Below are positions 43,702 through 52,862 of a DNA stretch of 64,000 nucleotides, one piece after another. The notes under the pieces are model-generated. The model made no database searches. It had not been told where the DNA came from and saw only the letters and a program-made list of their open reading frames with translations. Each line of letters begins with the position of its first letter. The stretch's first letter is position 1. Where the stretch lies: positions 1-64,000 of the forward strand of contig NZ_QBKT01000003.1 of NCBI RefSeq assembly GCF_003054265.1, given 5' to 3'. This DNA is from Kordia periserrulae. Its GTDB lineage: Bacteria; Bacteroidota; Bacteroidia; Flavobacteriales; Flavobacteriaceae. A program made the translations under genes and the position numbers.

Positions 43702-46524
43702 ATGAAAAAATATCTTTACTTGTTGGGAAGCATTCTTTTTTTGAGTGTTTTTGGCTTAGAAAATGTCGCCGCACAATCGAAACAAAGTACTTCCAATACT
43801 ATTCCAACGGACCCGAATGTGAAAATAGGAACCTTATCCAACGGATTGACCTATTACATACAAAACAATGGAAAACCTGAAAATAAAGTTGAACTGCGTT
43901 TGGTACTCAATGCAGGTTCTATTTTGGAAGATGAAGATCAACTTGGACTCGCACATTTCATGGAACACATGAATTTTAATGGTACTAAAAACTTTAAAAA
44001 GAACGAACTTGTAGATTATTTACAAAGTATCGGCGTCAAATTTGGCGCACATTTAAACGCGTACACAAGTTTTGATGAAACAGTCTATATTTTACCAATT
44101 CCGAGTGATGATCCTGAAAAATTAGAAAAAGGATTTCAAATCATAGAAGATTGGGCGCACAATGCCTTGCTGACGGATGAAGAAATTGACAACGAACGCG
44201 GTGTGGTTTTAGAAGAATACCGTTTAGGTAAAGGAGCCGATGAGCGTATGCTGCAAAAATACTTGCCTAAAATTTTATACGGTTCAAAATACGCAAATCG
44301 CTTGCCAATAGGAACCAAAGAAAACTTGGAAACCTTTAAATACGAAAGCTTACGCCGATTTTACAAAGATTGGTATCGACCAGATTTGATGGCAGTTGTT
44401 GCGGTGGGCGATGTAGATGTTGCGGTGTTGGAAGAAAAAATAAAATCACATTTTGGAAAAATTCCTGCAGCAGTAAATCCGAAACCAAGAGTAACGCACA
44501 ATGTAAAAAATCATGAAGAAACCTTGATTGCGATTGAAACCGACAAGGAAGCATCGTTTGCGCGTGTGCAAGTATTGTTTAAAGATTGGGGCGTTCCTAA
44601 AAAAATCAAAACGACAGATGCCTATAAAAAACAACTAATTCAAAATCTATTTACGCAAATGATTAACAATCGCTTGAGTGAATTGACAGAATCTGAAAAT
44701 CCGCCATTTATATTCGGTTCAAGTTATCACGGTGGCACTTGGGCACGTACCAAAGAAGCCTATCAATCTACGGCAATGACAGCTGCTGACGGACAATTGA
44801 AAGCTCTGGAAGCCTTATTAGAAGAAAATGAACGTGCTCGAAAATACGGTTTTGGTCAAGGAGAATTTGAAAGAGCTAAGAAAAATGTGATTGCGGGACT
44901 TGAAAAAGCCTATAAAGACCGAAACAAAATGGAATCTTCACGAATTGCAAGCAGATACGTAAATAGCTTTTTACAAGAATCGCCAATTCCAGGAATGGAG
45001 TGGACATACGCGTTCTTTACAGAGCAATTACCAACCATTACGTTGGAAGAAGTCAACAGTGTAATTAATGAGTATTTACGCGACACCAACACCGTAATTG
45101 TGTTGACGGGACCAGAAAAAGACGATGTACCAAAAATTACGGAAGCGCAAGTGATGGAAGTGTTGAAAAAGGTAAAAACAAAAGCTATCAAACCTTATGA
45201 AGATAAAGCCGTTGGAAATAGCTTAATTTCCAATTTGCCTGATGCTGGAAAAGTTATTAATAAAAGTACAAATCCGTCTATTGGCGTAACTACGATGACA
45301 TTGAGTAACGGCGCTAAAGTCGTATATAAAAAGACCGATTTTAAAAATGATGAAATTCTATTTTCAGCCTACAGTTTGGGTGGAAGTTCTTTATACACGG
45401 ATGAAGAATACAAAAAAATTGGTTTTGCAAACGGTGGACTAGGTGAAGCTGGTGTCAATGGTTTCTCTAAAATAGATTTGCGAAAAATGATGTCGGGTAA
45501 AATAGCGAATGTCTCTCCGTATATTGGTTCGTACAGAGAAGGTTTTAACGGAAGTACTACGCCTAAAGATTTGGAAACCTTGTTTCAAATGACACATTTG
45601 TACTTTACAAAACTCAATAAAGACGAAAAAGCATACAACACGTACATCACAAAGCAAAAAGGGTTTTTAACAAACATTATGAAAAGTCCGCAGTTTTACT
45701 TTCAATTTGAAATGGGGAAATTCATGAATGAAAAAAATCCGCGATACCAAGGATTTCCAACACCTGAAATGATGGACGCAAGCGATTATGATTTAGCATA
45801 CGAAAAATACCAAGAGCGTTTTGCCGATGCAGGCGATTTCACTTTCTATTTTGTTGGAAATATTGATGAGAAAAAGCTGCAAGACTATGCTGAAAAATAT
45901 TTGGCAAGTTTACCTGGGAAAAATTCTAATGAGGAGCCAAACTATTCGTCGTTTAGACCGTTGACGGGAAAACACACAAAAATCATCGAAAAAGGAACGG
46001 ATCCAAAAAGTTCTGTGCAAATCATTTTTCAAGGAGAAGCGGAATACACTGCTAAAGATGCAAGAGCAATGCAGTTTTTGGGAGACATATTAAGCATTAA
46101 GCTTATTGAGAAATTGCGTGAAGAAGAAGGTGGCGTGTATGGCGCAAGTGCTTCGGGAAGTGTACGTTCTCATCCGTATGGTTGGTATAATTTGCGAATT
46201 TCATTTCCGTGCGGACCTGAAAATGTAGACAAGCTAAAAGACGCTGCGTTGGCAGAATTACAAGCAATTGTAGAAAACGGTCCAACAGAAAAAGATGTAA
46301 ACAAAGTAAAAGAAGCAGCACTGCTTGAAAACAAAGAACAAATAAAGAAAAATAGATTTTGGTTGCGTTACTTAGATGCTACAGATTATACCAAGCGAAA
46401 TCCAAACAGAATTTTAAAATACGAAGCATCCGTCAATGAAATAACGGCAGAAGATATACAAAATGTTGCCAAAAAATACGCAACGGGCGGTTATATTTTA
46501 GGAATTCACAATCCTGAAAAATAA
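43702..46524 (+). CDS. M16 family zinc metallopeptidase (pitrilysin-like)
   Basis: 940 residues, two halves of the M16 fold. Signal peptide (MKKYLYLLGSILFLSVFGLENVAAQ). The N-terminal half has the inverted zinc site HFMEH (85-89) and the later Glu in ERGVVLEEYR. The C-terminal half is the inactive M16 domain (KTDFKNDEILFSAYSLGGSSL, REEEGGVYGASASGSVRS). Periplasmic degradation of peptides is expected. Confidence 0.93.
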   Translation: MKKYLYLLGSILFLSVFGLENVAAQSKQSTSNTIPTDPNVKIGTLSNGLTYYIQNNGKPENKVELRLVLNAGSILEDEDQLGLAHFMEHMNFNGTKNFKKNELVDYLQSIGVKFGAHLNAYTSFDETVYILPIPSDDPEKLEKGFQIIEDWAHNALLTDEEIDNERGVVLEEYRLGKGADERMLQKYLPKILYGSKYANRLPIGTKENLETFKYESLRRFYKDWYRPDLMAVVAVGDVDVAVLEEKIKSHFGKIPAAVNPKPRVTHNVKNHEETLIAIETDKEASFARVQVLFKDWGVPKKIKTTDAYKKQLIQNLFTQMINNRLSELTESENPPFIFGSSYHGGTWARTKEAYQSTAMTAADGQLKALEALLEENERARKYGFGQGEFERAKKNVIAGLEKAYKDRNKMESSRIASRYVNSFLQESPIPGMEWTYAFFTEQLPTITLEEVNSVINEYLRDTNTVIVLTGPEKDDVPKITEAQVMEVLKKVKTKAIKPYEDKAVGNSLISNLPDAGKVINKSTNPSIGVTTMTLSNGAKVVYKKTDFKNDEILFSAYSLGGSSLYTDEEYKKIGFANGGLGEAGVNGFSKIDLRKMMSGKIANVSPYIGSYREGFNGSTTPKDLETLFQMTHLYFTKLNKDEKAYNTYITKQKGFLTNIMKSPQFYFQFEMGKFMNEKNPRYQGFPTPEMMDASDYDLAYEKYQERFADAGDFTFYFVGNIDEKKLQDYAEKYLASLPGKNSNEEPNYSSFRPLTGKHTKIIEKGTDPKSSVQIIFQGEAEYTAKDARAMQFLGDILSIKLIEKLREEEGGVYGASASGSVRSHPYGWYNLRISFPCGPENVDKLKDAALAELQAIVENGPTEKDVNKVKEAALLENKEQIKKNRFWLRYLDATDYTKRNPNRILKYEASVNEITAEDIQNVAKKYATGGYILGIHNPEK

Positions 46525-46843
46525 TATCATAAGACAAGAAAAACTGTTTGAGAAGTTGACATACGTCAAACCAAACTTGATTTGGTTTCCCATAACAGTG
46601 AGAGATTACGAATCTAAGATTCTGAATCAAGTTCAGAATGACGTTTTAAAGTTTCTCAAACAGTTTTTTAAATCCAAAAACTTCTACCAACCTCACGTTT
46701 TTATCGCTTTTAAAATCTACGGACTCACACTTCTTACGCTTTTAATCAGTCTTTAACGAAACATTATCATCTTTGTTAATAATTTTCGTTTCATTAACTC
46801 AATAATAATTGTATTTTTATCGCTCAAAATCCTCAAACTAAAC
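46525..46843. other. 319-nt gap holding a terminator with repeat inserted
   Basis: No gene seen. Contains the inverted arms of a terminator-like structure with a repeat between them (46539-46668), then AT-rich DNA with a possible promoter for parA near 46808-46825 (TATTTTTA, imperfect). Confidence 0.6.
46539..46668. terminator. Interrupted terminator: arms separated by a repeat element
   Basis: AAAACTGTTTGAGAA (46540-46554) pairs with TTCTCAAACAGTTTT (46653-46667). The right arm runs into TTTTTT on the forward strand. The ~100-nt loop holds hairpins ACCAAA-CTTGA-TTTGGT (near 46570) and ATTCTGAA-TCAAG-TTCAGAAT (46619-46639), the latter a family also present at 31617. Confidence 0.65.
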
Positions 46844-47614
46844 ATGGGCAAAATAATTGCTATCGCAAACCAAAAAGGAGGCGTTGGAAAAACGACGACT
46901 TCCGTAAATTTAGCAGCGTCACTCGGAGTACTTGAAAAGAAAGTGTTATTAATTGATGCCGATCCGCAAGCAAACGCAACTTCCGGATTGGGTATTGATG
47001 TGGAAAGCATTGAAACAGGAACGTACCAACTGCTTGAGCATACCGTACAAGCAAAAGACGTAGTGATGGAAACAAGTTCACCAAACTTAGACATCATTCC
47101 AGCACATATTGATTTGGTAGCAATTGAAATTGAATTGGTTGACAAAGACCAACGCGAATACATGTTGCGCAAAGCTATTGCTGAGATTAAAGATGAATAC
47201 GATTATATTCTAATTGATTGCGCACCGTCGCTCGGATTGTTAACGCTAAATGCATTAACAGCCGCAGACGCAGTCATGATTCCAATTCAATGTGAATACT
47301 TTGCGTTGGAAGGTTTAGGAAAACTATTAAACACGATAAAAAGTGTACAAAAAATACACAATCCAGCGTTAGATATTGAAGGATTGTTGCTCACGATGTA
47401 TGATTCTCGCTTGCGATTGTCGAATCAAGTTGTAGAAGAAGTGCAAAAACATTTTAATGATATGGTATTTTCAACCATCATTCAACGAAATGTACGTTTG
47501 AGCGAAGCACCAAGTTACGGCGAAAGTATCATCAATTACGATGCAAGCAGTAAAGGTGCCACAAACTATTTAAGCTTAGCACACGAAGTGATTAAGAAAA
47601 ACAGTGGTAAATAA
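46844..47614 (+). CDS. parA: ParA family chromosome-partitioning ATPase
   Basis: 256 residues. Deviant Walker A KGGVGKTTT (11-19), the switch ILIDADPQANAT, and YDYILIDCAPSLGLLTLNAL. Soj-type ATPase that binds DNA nonspecifically and moves the ParB-parS complex. parB starts 5 nt downstream. The chromosome origin may be near; no parS-type TGTTNCACGTGNAACA site was seen in this window by eye. Confidence 0.95.
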   Translation: MGKIIAIANQKGGVGKTTTSVNLAASLGVLEKKVLLIDADPQANATSGLGIDVESIETGTYQLLEHTVQAKDVVMETSSPNLDIIPAHIDLVAIEIELVDKDQREYMLRKAIAEIKDEYDYILIDCAPSLGLLTLNALTAADAVMIPIQCEYFALEGLGKLLNTIKSVQKIHNPALDIEGLLLTMYDSRLRLSNQVVEEVQKHFNDMVFSTIIQRNVRLSEAPSYGESIINYDASSKGATNYLSLAHEVIKKNSGK

Positions 47615-47619
47615 GATTT

Positions 47620-48525
47620 ATGGCGAAGGCAACAAAAAAACAAGCATTAGGAAGAGGATTATCTGCATTATTGAAAGACCCTGAAAATGATATTTCGTCG
47701 GTTTCTGATAAAAATGCAGATCAAGTCGTTGGTAATATTGTCGAATTGTCTATTGAAACAATTGAAGTCAATCCGTTTCAGCCACGAACCAATTTCAACG
47801 AAGAATCACTGCGCGAATTGGCTTCTTCCATCAAAGAATTAGGTGTTATTCAGCCTATTACAGTTCGTAAACTCGGATTTGAAAAATACCAATTGGTTTC
47901 GGGAGAACGTCGTTACAGAGCGTCAAAACTCATCGGACTCGAAACGATTCCTGCCTATGTGCGTATTGCTAACGATCAAGAATCGTTGGAAATGGCATTG
48001 GTGGAAAACATTCAACGTGCCGATTTAGACCCGATAGAAATTGCACTTTCGTATCAACGTTTAATTGACGAAATCAGTCTTACACAAGAGCAAATGAGTC
48101 AGCGCGTAGGGAAAAAACGTTCTACCATAGCCAACTACTTACGTCTGTTAAAACTTGATCCAATCATTCAAACAGGCATGCGCGACGGATTCCTAAGTAT
48201 GGGACACGGACGTGCGTTGGTGAACATTGAAAAAACCAAAGACCAATTAGACATTTACAAAACCATTGTTTCTAAATCGCTATCGGTGCGTGATACGGAA
48301 GCATTGGTGAAAAAATATAAAGAAGGTACATCTACAGACGTTTCTACAGAAGAAACTGACGAAACACCTAAATTTGTTCGCAAAGGAATTCGTGATTTTT
48401 CAGAATATTTCGGACAAAACGTAGACGTAAAAGTTGGAAAAAATGGAAAAGGAAAAATCACCATTCCGTTCAACTCTGAGGCAGATTTCACACGAATCAA
48501 AAAATTAATCAAAGGTGGGAAATAA
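47620..48525 (+). CDS. parB: ParB/RepB/Spo0J partition protein
   Basis: 301 residues. N-terminal ParB/Srx CTPase domain: PFQPRTNFNEESLRELA, SIKELGVIQPITVRK, GERRYRASK and MALVENIQRADLDPIE. A helix-turn-helix domain (SQRVGKKRSTIANYLRLLKL) and a C-terminal dimerisation region follow. Loads on parS and nucleates chromosome segregation. 3' end overlaps the DUF5683 gene by 11 bp. Confidence 0.95.
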   Translation: MAKATKKQALGRGLSALLKDPENDISSVSDKNADQVVGNIVELSIETIEVNPFQPRTNFNEESLRELASSIKELGVIQPITVRKLGFEKYQLVSGERRYRASKLIGLETIPAYVRIANDQESLEMALVENIQRADLDPIEIALSYQRLIDEISLTQEQMSQRVGKKRSTIANYLRLLKLDPIIQTGMRDGFLSMGHGRALVNIEKTKDQLDIYKTIVSKSLSVRDTEALVKKYKEGTSTDVSTEETDETPKFVRKGIRDFSEYFGQNVDVKVGKNGKGKITIPFNSEADFTRIKKLIKGGK

Positions 48526-49147
48526 AATCATCATCGCGTTGTGTTGTATCGTTTTTGCTTGCCAATTCTCATGGGCGCAAGAAAAAAATGAAGAAACCAA
48601 AGAAACAACGAAGGAAGAAAAAACAACAGACGAAACCAAGAAAGACGAATCTGCGTTAAAAATAAAAAGTGATCTTGTACTTGATGAAAAAAAAGACATT
48701 GATCCGCTGTCGCCTTCCAAAGCGGCTTTTTACTCGGCTATTCTGCCTGGTTTGGGACAAGCATACAACAAAAAATACTGGAAAATTCCGATTGTATATG
48801 CCGCGTTAGGAACAGGAATTTACTTTTATATAGACAACAATCGCAACTACAATCGCTATCGTCGCGCGTACAAACGTCGTTTGGCTGGGTTTACGGATGA
48901 CGAATTTCAAAACATTGTCGTAGATAACAATGCACTAATTGATGCACAAGAATTCTATCAGCGAAATCGCGATTTATCACTCTTATTAACAGTGGTTGCG
49001 TATGTGTTAAATATTGTAGACGCCAATGTAGACGCGCATTTGCTGCAATTTAATGTAAGTGACGATTTATCGGTTCGCCCGCATATTGATCAAAACGATG
49101 TGGATTTTAATCGCAACTTAGGACTCACACTCAACTTTAGATTTTAA
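48515..49147 (+). CDS. DUF5683 membrane-anchored protein
   Basis: 210 residues starting with GTG, the only start codon in a position before the signal-like IIIALCCIVFACQFSWAQ; it overlaps parB by 11 bp. The acidic Lys/Glu/Thr linker (KNEETKETTKEEKTTDE) is followed by PSKAAFYSAILPGLGQAYNKKYWKIPIVYAALG, the hallmark of DUF5683, which is located between parB and dapB in many Flavobacteria. Function unknown. Confidence 0.85.
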   Translation: MGNKIIIALCCIVFACQFSWAQEKNEETKETTKEEKTTDETKKDESALKIKSDLVLDEKKDIDPLSPSKAAFYSAILPGLGQAYNKKYWKIPIVYAALGTGIYFYIDNNRNYNRYRRAYKRRLAGFTDDEFQNIVVDNNALIDAQEFYQRNRDLSLLLTVVAYVLNIVDANVDAHLLQFNVSDDLSVRPHIDQNDVDFNRNLGLTLNFRF

Positions 49148-49176
49148 CCTCGACACACCTTTCAAAACGAATTATT

Positions 49177-49878
49177 ATGAATATTGCCTTACTAGGATAT
49201 GGTCGAATGGGAAAGGAGATTGAGAAAATTGCGCTTTCGCGGGAACACACCATTGTTCATAAAATTCAGGGAAATATAACTACGTACGATTTCACTAACG
49301 TTGACGTCGCGATTGATTTCAGTATTCCAACCGCCGCTTTTGAAAACATTACACATTGCATTCAACAACAAATTCCTGTCATTTCTGGTACTACAGGTTG
49401 GCTTGAAAAATACGATGAAGTTGTGGCATTGTGTGAAGAAAAAAACGGTACGTTCATTTACGCATCAAACTTTAGCTTGGGTGTCAATATTTTCTTTGAA
49501 ATGAATTCGTATTTAGCGAAAATGATGTCGCAATTGGAAGATTACAACGTGACTATTGAAGAAATTCATCACACCAAAAAACTAGATGCACCAAGTGGTA
49601 CGGCAATTACGTTGGCAGAAGGTATTATGCAACATAGCAACTACAACCATTGGAAATTAGACAAAGCCGAAAATGACGATGAAATTCCCATCACGGCAAA
49701 GCGTATTCCAGAAGTGCCAGGAACACACGAAATTACATACACTTCTGCTATAGATTCCATTTCTATAAAACACGAAGCGCACAACCGTCAAGGATTTGCG
49801 CTCGGTGCAGTCGTGGCTGCCGAATGGATTCAAGGAAAAACAGGTGTTTTTAGCATGAAAGACGTGTTAAACATATAA
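49177..49878 (+). CDS. dapB: 4-hydroxy-tetrahydrodipicolinate reductase
   Basis: 233 residues, the length of the short Bacteroidota form. Rossmann start MNIALLGYGRMGKEIEKIA, catalytic EIHHTKKLDAPSGTA with the His-His and Lys, and the C-terminal GFALGAVVAAEWI. NAD(P)H-dependent step of the lysine/diaminopimelate pathway. Sits between DUF5683 and lepB on one strand; lepB has its own promoter boxes. Confidence 0.95.
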   Translation: MNIALLGYGRMGKEIEKIALSREHTIVHKIQGNITTYDFTNVDVAIDFSIPTAAFENITHCIQQQIPVISGTTGWLEKYDEVVALCEEKNGTFIYASNFSLGVNIFFEMNSYLAKMMSQLEDYNVTIEEIHHTKKLDAPSGTAITLAEGIMQHSNYNHWKLDKAENDDEIPITAKRIPEVPGTHEITYTSAIDSISIKHEAHNRQGFALGAVVAAEWIQGKTGVFSMKDVLNI

Positions 49879-49893
49879 TAAAAATCAATCATA

Positions 49894-49916
49894 TATATTT
49901 GAGGAATATATATTTG
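49894..49916 (+). promoter_or_regulatory. Two overlapping-spaced -7 boxes upstream of lepB
   Basis: Perfect TATATTTG boxes at 49894-49901 and 49909-49916, within a direct repeat of ATATATATTTG 15 bp apart. Either may serve lepB (ATG 49969, leader 45-60 nt). Confidence 0.5.
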
Positions 49917-49968
49917 TAACAAAACCAACAAAATTTGCTGCGTTGCAGCATTCAAAAACATACAACAA

Positions 49969-51531
49969 ATGACGTTTACGCAAGCATTTTTACTATTTTT
50001 CTTAGTCGTTCAACTCATTCACTTTTTAGGAACTTGGAAGCTGTACATCAAAGCGGACAGAAAAGCTTGGGAAGCTGCCGTGCCAATTTACAATGCGTTT
50101 ATTTTAATGCGCATCATCAACCGACCAAAAGAATGGTATTGGGTGATTTTATTGTTTATTCCGATTGTGAATTTGATTGTATTTCCAGTACTTTGGGTAG
50201 AAACCATTCGTAGTTTTGGACGAACAGACCGTGCAGAAACTATCTTAGTGGTGCTTACACTAGGTTTGTATATTTTCTACGTGAATTATGCATTAGATGT
50301 ACAATATGTACATGAAAGAAGCTTAAAACCACGTTCTACAGCAGGCGAGTGGGTTGCGTCTATATTGTTCGCAGTCGTAGCAGCAACGCTCGTACATACG
50401 TATGTAATGCAACCATTTGTGATTCCGACATCATCGTTGGAAAAAACCTTATTAGTGGGCGATTTCTTATTTGTAAGCAAAGTACATTACGGCGCCAGAA
50501 CACCCATGACGCCAATTGCACTGCCAATGGTACACGATGAAATTCCATTAACAGGAATCAAATCTTACGTGAAAGAGCCGCAATTGCCATATTGGAGATT
50601 TCCAGGTTTTGAAAGTATAGAACGCAATGACATTGTAGTTTTCAATTGGCCAGCAGATGAATTTGAAGACATAAATGCTATGACAGGATATGTAGAAAAG
50701 CCTGTAGATAAACGTTCAAACTATGTAAAACGTTGTGTTGGATTGCCAGGTGATCAATTGGAAGTACGTAATGGCTACGTATACATTGATGGAAAGAAAA
50801 ACGAATTGCCAGACAGAGCAAAGTTGCAGTTTAGTTATTATGTAAAGACTAAAGGACGAGGTTTTAATAAGCAATATTTACATGATAGATATGATATTAC
50901 AGATGCTTTTGGTGCCACGGGAAGACCTAACGAAGTTTACTTTTCTGCAATTACAGAACAATCTGCGCAAGCTTTTAAAAATCACCCTAACGTATCAAGT
51001 ATAGAAAAGGCAATTACTCCGAAAGGACAACGAGAACCAAATATTTTTCCAAAATCAGAAAAGTACAATTGGAATAACTATCACTATGGTCCAATCGAAA
51101 TTCCGTATGCTGGACAAAAAGTTGAGTTAACGATGGACAACCTTCCATTGTACAAAAGAGCCATTTCAGAATACGAAGGAAACAATTTGACCGTTAAAGA
51201 CAATCAAATTCTCATCGATGGTGAAGTGGTTACATCGTACACGTTCAAGCAAGATTATTACTGGATGATGGGAGACAATAGAGGAAATTCGCAAGATTCT
51301 AGAAGTTGGGGATTTGTGCCGTTTGATCACGTCTTAGGAAAGCCAACGTTTATTTGGATGAGTTGGGATACCAATGCTAGTGGCTTCAACAAAATTCGTT
51401 GGAATCGATTATTTACCACCGTAAGCGGTGAAGGCGAACCTATTTCCTATTTTCCATATTTCTTAATCGTTTTAGCAGGTTGGTTTGGGTTTAGTTATTA
51501 TCGTAAGCGTAAACGAGAAGGATCAAAATAA
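49969..51531 (+). CDS. lepB: Signal peptidase I with an N-terminal DUF5684-type membrane domain
   Basis: 520 residues, far longer than E. coli LepB (324). Residues 1-115 form a DUF5684-like membrane domain (KAWEAAVPIYNAFILMRI). The S26 domain follows a further helix (130-146): nucleophile S156 in IPTSSLEKTL, general-base K254 in VKRCVGLPGD, and the box GDNRGNSQDSRSWGFVP. Large insertions between S and K boxes are usual in Bacteroidota. It cleaves signal peptides at the periplasmic face. The canonical SM after the nucleophile is SL here. Confidence 0.94.
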   Translation: MTFTQAFLLFFLVVQLIHFLGTWKLYIKADRKAWEAAVPIYNAFILMRIINRPKEWYWVILLFIPIVNLIVFPVLWVETIRSFGRTDRAETILVVLTLGLYIFYVNYALDVQYVHERSLKPRSTAGEWVASILFAVVAATLVHTYVMQPFVIPTSSLEKTLLVGDFLFVSKVHYGARTPMTPIALPMVHDEIPLTGIKSYVKEPQLPYWRFPGFESIERNDIVVFNWPADEFEDINAMTGYVEKPVDKRSNYVKRCVGLPGDQLEVRNGYVYIDGKKNELPDRAKLQFSYYVKTKGRGFNKQYLHDRYDITDAFGATGRPNEVYFSAITEQSAQAFKNHPNVSSIEKAITPKGQREPNIFPKSEKYNWNNYHYGPIEIPYAGQKVELTMDNLPLYKRAISEYEGNNLTVKDNQILIDGEVVTSYTFKQDYYWMMGDNRGNSQDSRSWGFVPFDHVLGKPTFIWMSWDTNASGFNKIRWNRLFTTVSGEGEPISYFPYFLIVLAGWFGFSYYRKRKREGSK

Positions 51532-51629
51532 TGTAGCAATGTAACAATGAAAAAATGTATCAATTTGAAAATTTGAAAATGCTTTCTCTGAAAACTTTTA
51601 AACATTTAAACCGATAAACCTTCAAAGTA

Positions 51630-52250
51630 TTGAGTTTCATAGTCCATCCAACATACTTCCCAAGCATTGCACATTACGTATTATTCGCAAAGGCGGACGA
51701 TTTGGTGTATGAAATGGAAGATAATTTCCAGAAGCAAACCTATCGAAATCGAACCTATATTTATGGCGCGAACGGAAAATTGATGTTGAATGTTCCTGTA
51801 AAGCATTCCAAAAAAAATCAACATCAAAAGTATCGCGATATTGAAATTGCCAACGAAACAGCTTGGCAACGCTTGCATTGGAAATCACTCGAAAGTGCGT
51901 ATCGAACATCGCCGTTTTTTGAATATTACGAAGACGAATTGCAACCATTATTCGAAAAGAAATATACACGTTTGATGGACTTGAATTTGGACACCATAAA
52001 CGCTATCAATGAGTGTTTGCAATTAGAAGTTTCGCCATCGCACACAACGGAATACCAATCTGTAGTAACAGACATAAAAGACTTTCGAAAATTGGTAGAT
52101 GTCAAAAAAGAACCCAATCACGGATTTGAAGCCTATACACAAGTTTTTGATACCAAATATGGTTTTATCCCCAATCTGAGCATTTTGGATTTACTTTTCA
52201 ATGAAGGCACCAATGCGCTCAGTTATTTGGAACAACAAACCGTTTTGTAA
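51630..52250 (+). CDS. WbqC family protein
   Basis: 206 residues starting with TTG; an in-frame stop lies 12 nt upstream and no ATG precedes the conserved HPTYFPSIAHYVLFAKAD. The segment QKQTYRNRTYIYGANGKLMLNVPVKHSK and RTSPFFEYYEDELQPLF match WbqC, first noted in O-antigen clusters and now thought to be an acyl-CoA/N-acyl-transfer type protein. Its stop overlaps the next start (TAATG), so translation is coupled with the DUF6122 gene. Role unproven. Confidence 0.85.
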   Translation: MSFIVHPTYFPSIAHYVLFAKADDLVYEMEDNFQKQTYRNRTYIYGANGKLMLNVPVKHSKKNQHQKYRDIEIANETAWQRLHWKSLESAYRTSPFFEYYEDELQPLFEKKYTRLMDLNLDTINAINECLQLEVSPSHTTEYQSVVTDIKDFRKLVDVKKEPNHGFEAYTQVFDTKYGFIPNLSILDLLFNEGTNALSYLEQQTVL

Positions 52251-52570
52251 TGTTGCGATTTTGTGTTCATTACGGATTGCATTTTATCTTTCCACTATTT
52301 ATAGCGCTGTATTTTTATCGCACAAAGTGGAAAACAGTCTACGGTATCTTTCTACTAGCAATGTTAATCGACTTAGATCACTTACTAGCAACACCAATTT
52401 TTGATCCGAATCGTTGCAGTATCAACTTTCATCCGTTGCACAGTTACTATGCAATTGGCACTTATGTAGTCATGCTTTTCTTTACAAAAACACGTGTTTT
52501 CGGAATCGCGTTGCTGTTACATATCTTGGCAGATTCAGCAGACTGTTTTCTAATGTCTTTGGAAGGTTAG
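52250..52570 (+). CDS. DUF6122 family membrane protein
   Basis: 106 residues with three membrane helices. HYGLHFIFPLFIALYF at the start, IDLDHLLATPIFDPNRCSINFHPLHSYYAIG and LLLHILADSADC carry conserved His/Asp residues that look like a metal site, as in the membrane-bound metal-dependent hydrolase group (YdjM-like). Overlaps the WbqC stop by one base and ends convergently 9 nt from a lanthipeptide-like gene. Confidence 0.8.
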   Translation: MLRFCVHYGLHFIFPLFIALYFYRTKWKTVYGIFLLAMLIDLDHLLATPIFDPNRCSINFHPLHSYYAIGTYVVMLFFTKTRVFGIALLLHILADSADCFLMSLEG

Positions 52571-52579
52571 CAGTTTTCA

Positions 52580-52795
52580 TTAGTCAATTGCACAATATCC
52601 AGGTTCGGTATGGCAATTTGCGACAGTAAGGGGACAAAAATACACTTCCGTTTCGCAGCGTGTCGTTTTACAAATACTCTCATACGTATAGGTAACACAA
52701 GTAGTTGTTTTAACGCCTCCAGTAATTTGTGCGTTTGCAAGCGTTGAAATTCGTTCTTTTTTAAGCTGTAGTAATTTTGCATTTCTTTTTTTCAT
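52580..52795 (-). CDS. Lanthipeptide-like precursor peptide 3
   Basis: 71 residues. Leader MKKRNAKLLQLKKERISTLANAQITGG followed by a Thr-rich core with six Cys, ending CPLTVANCHTEPGYCAID. The leader is nearly the same as that of precursor 4 (MKKRNxxxLxxKKERISTL). The end CxTEPx(Y/F)C is shared. It lies 67 nt downstream of precursor 4 on the same strand. No modifying enzyme is adjacent. Confidence 0.78.
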   Translation of the reverse strand: MKKRNAKLLQLKKERISTLANAQITGGVKTTTCVTYTYESICKTTRCETEVYFCPLTVANCHTEPGYCAID

Positions 52796-52862
52796 CTGAA
52801 TAACTTTTTTATTGAATTACTATGTGATAATTTTTATCGAATAACTTTTGCGTAAAGCATAA

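Noticed and set aside
46525-47620. parS site or replication origin next to parA-parB
   Set aside because: No TGTTNCACGTGNAACA-like sequence or DnaA-box cluster seen by eye, and no dnaA in the window.
52567-52782. Alternative reverse frame overlapping precursor 3
   Set aside because: Shifted frame of the same region without the GG leader; the frame ending at 52580 has the family leader and Cys pattern.
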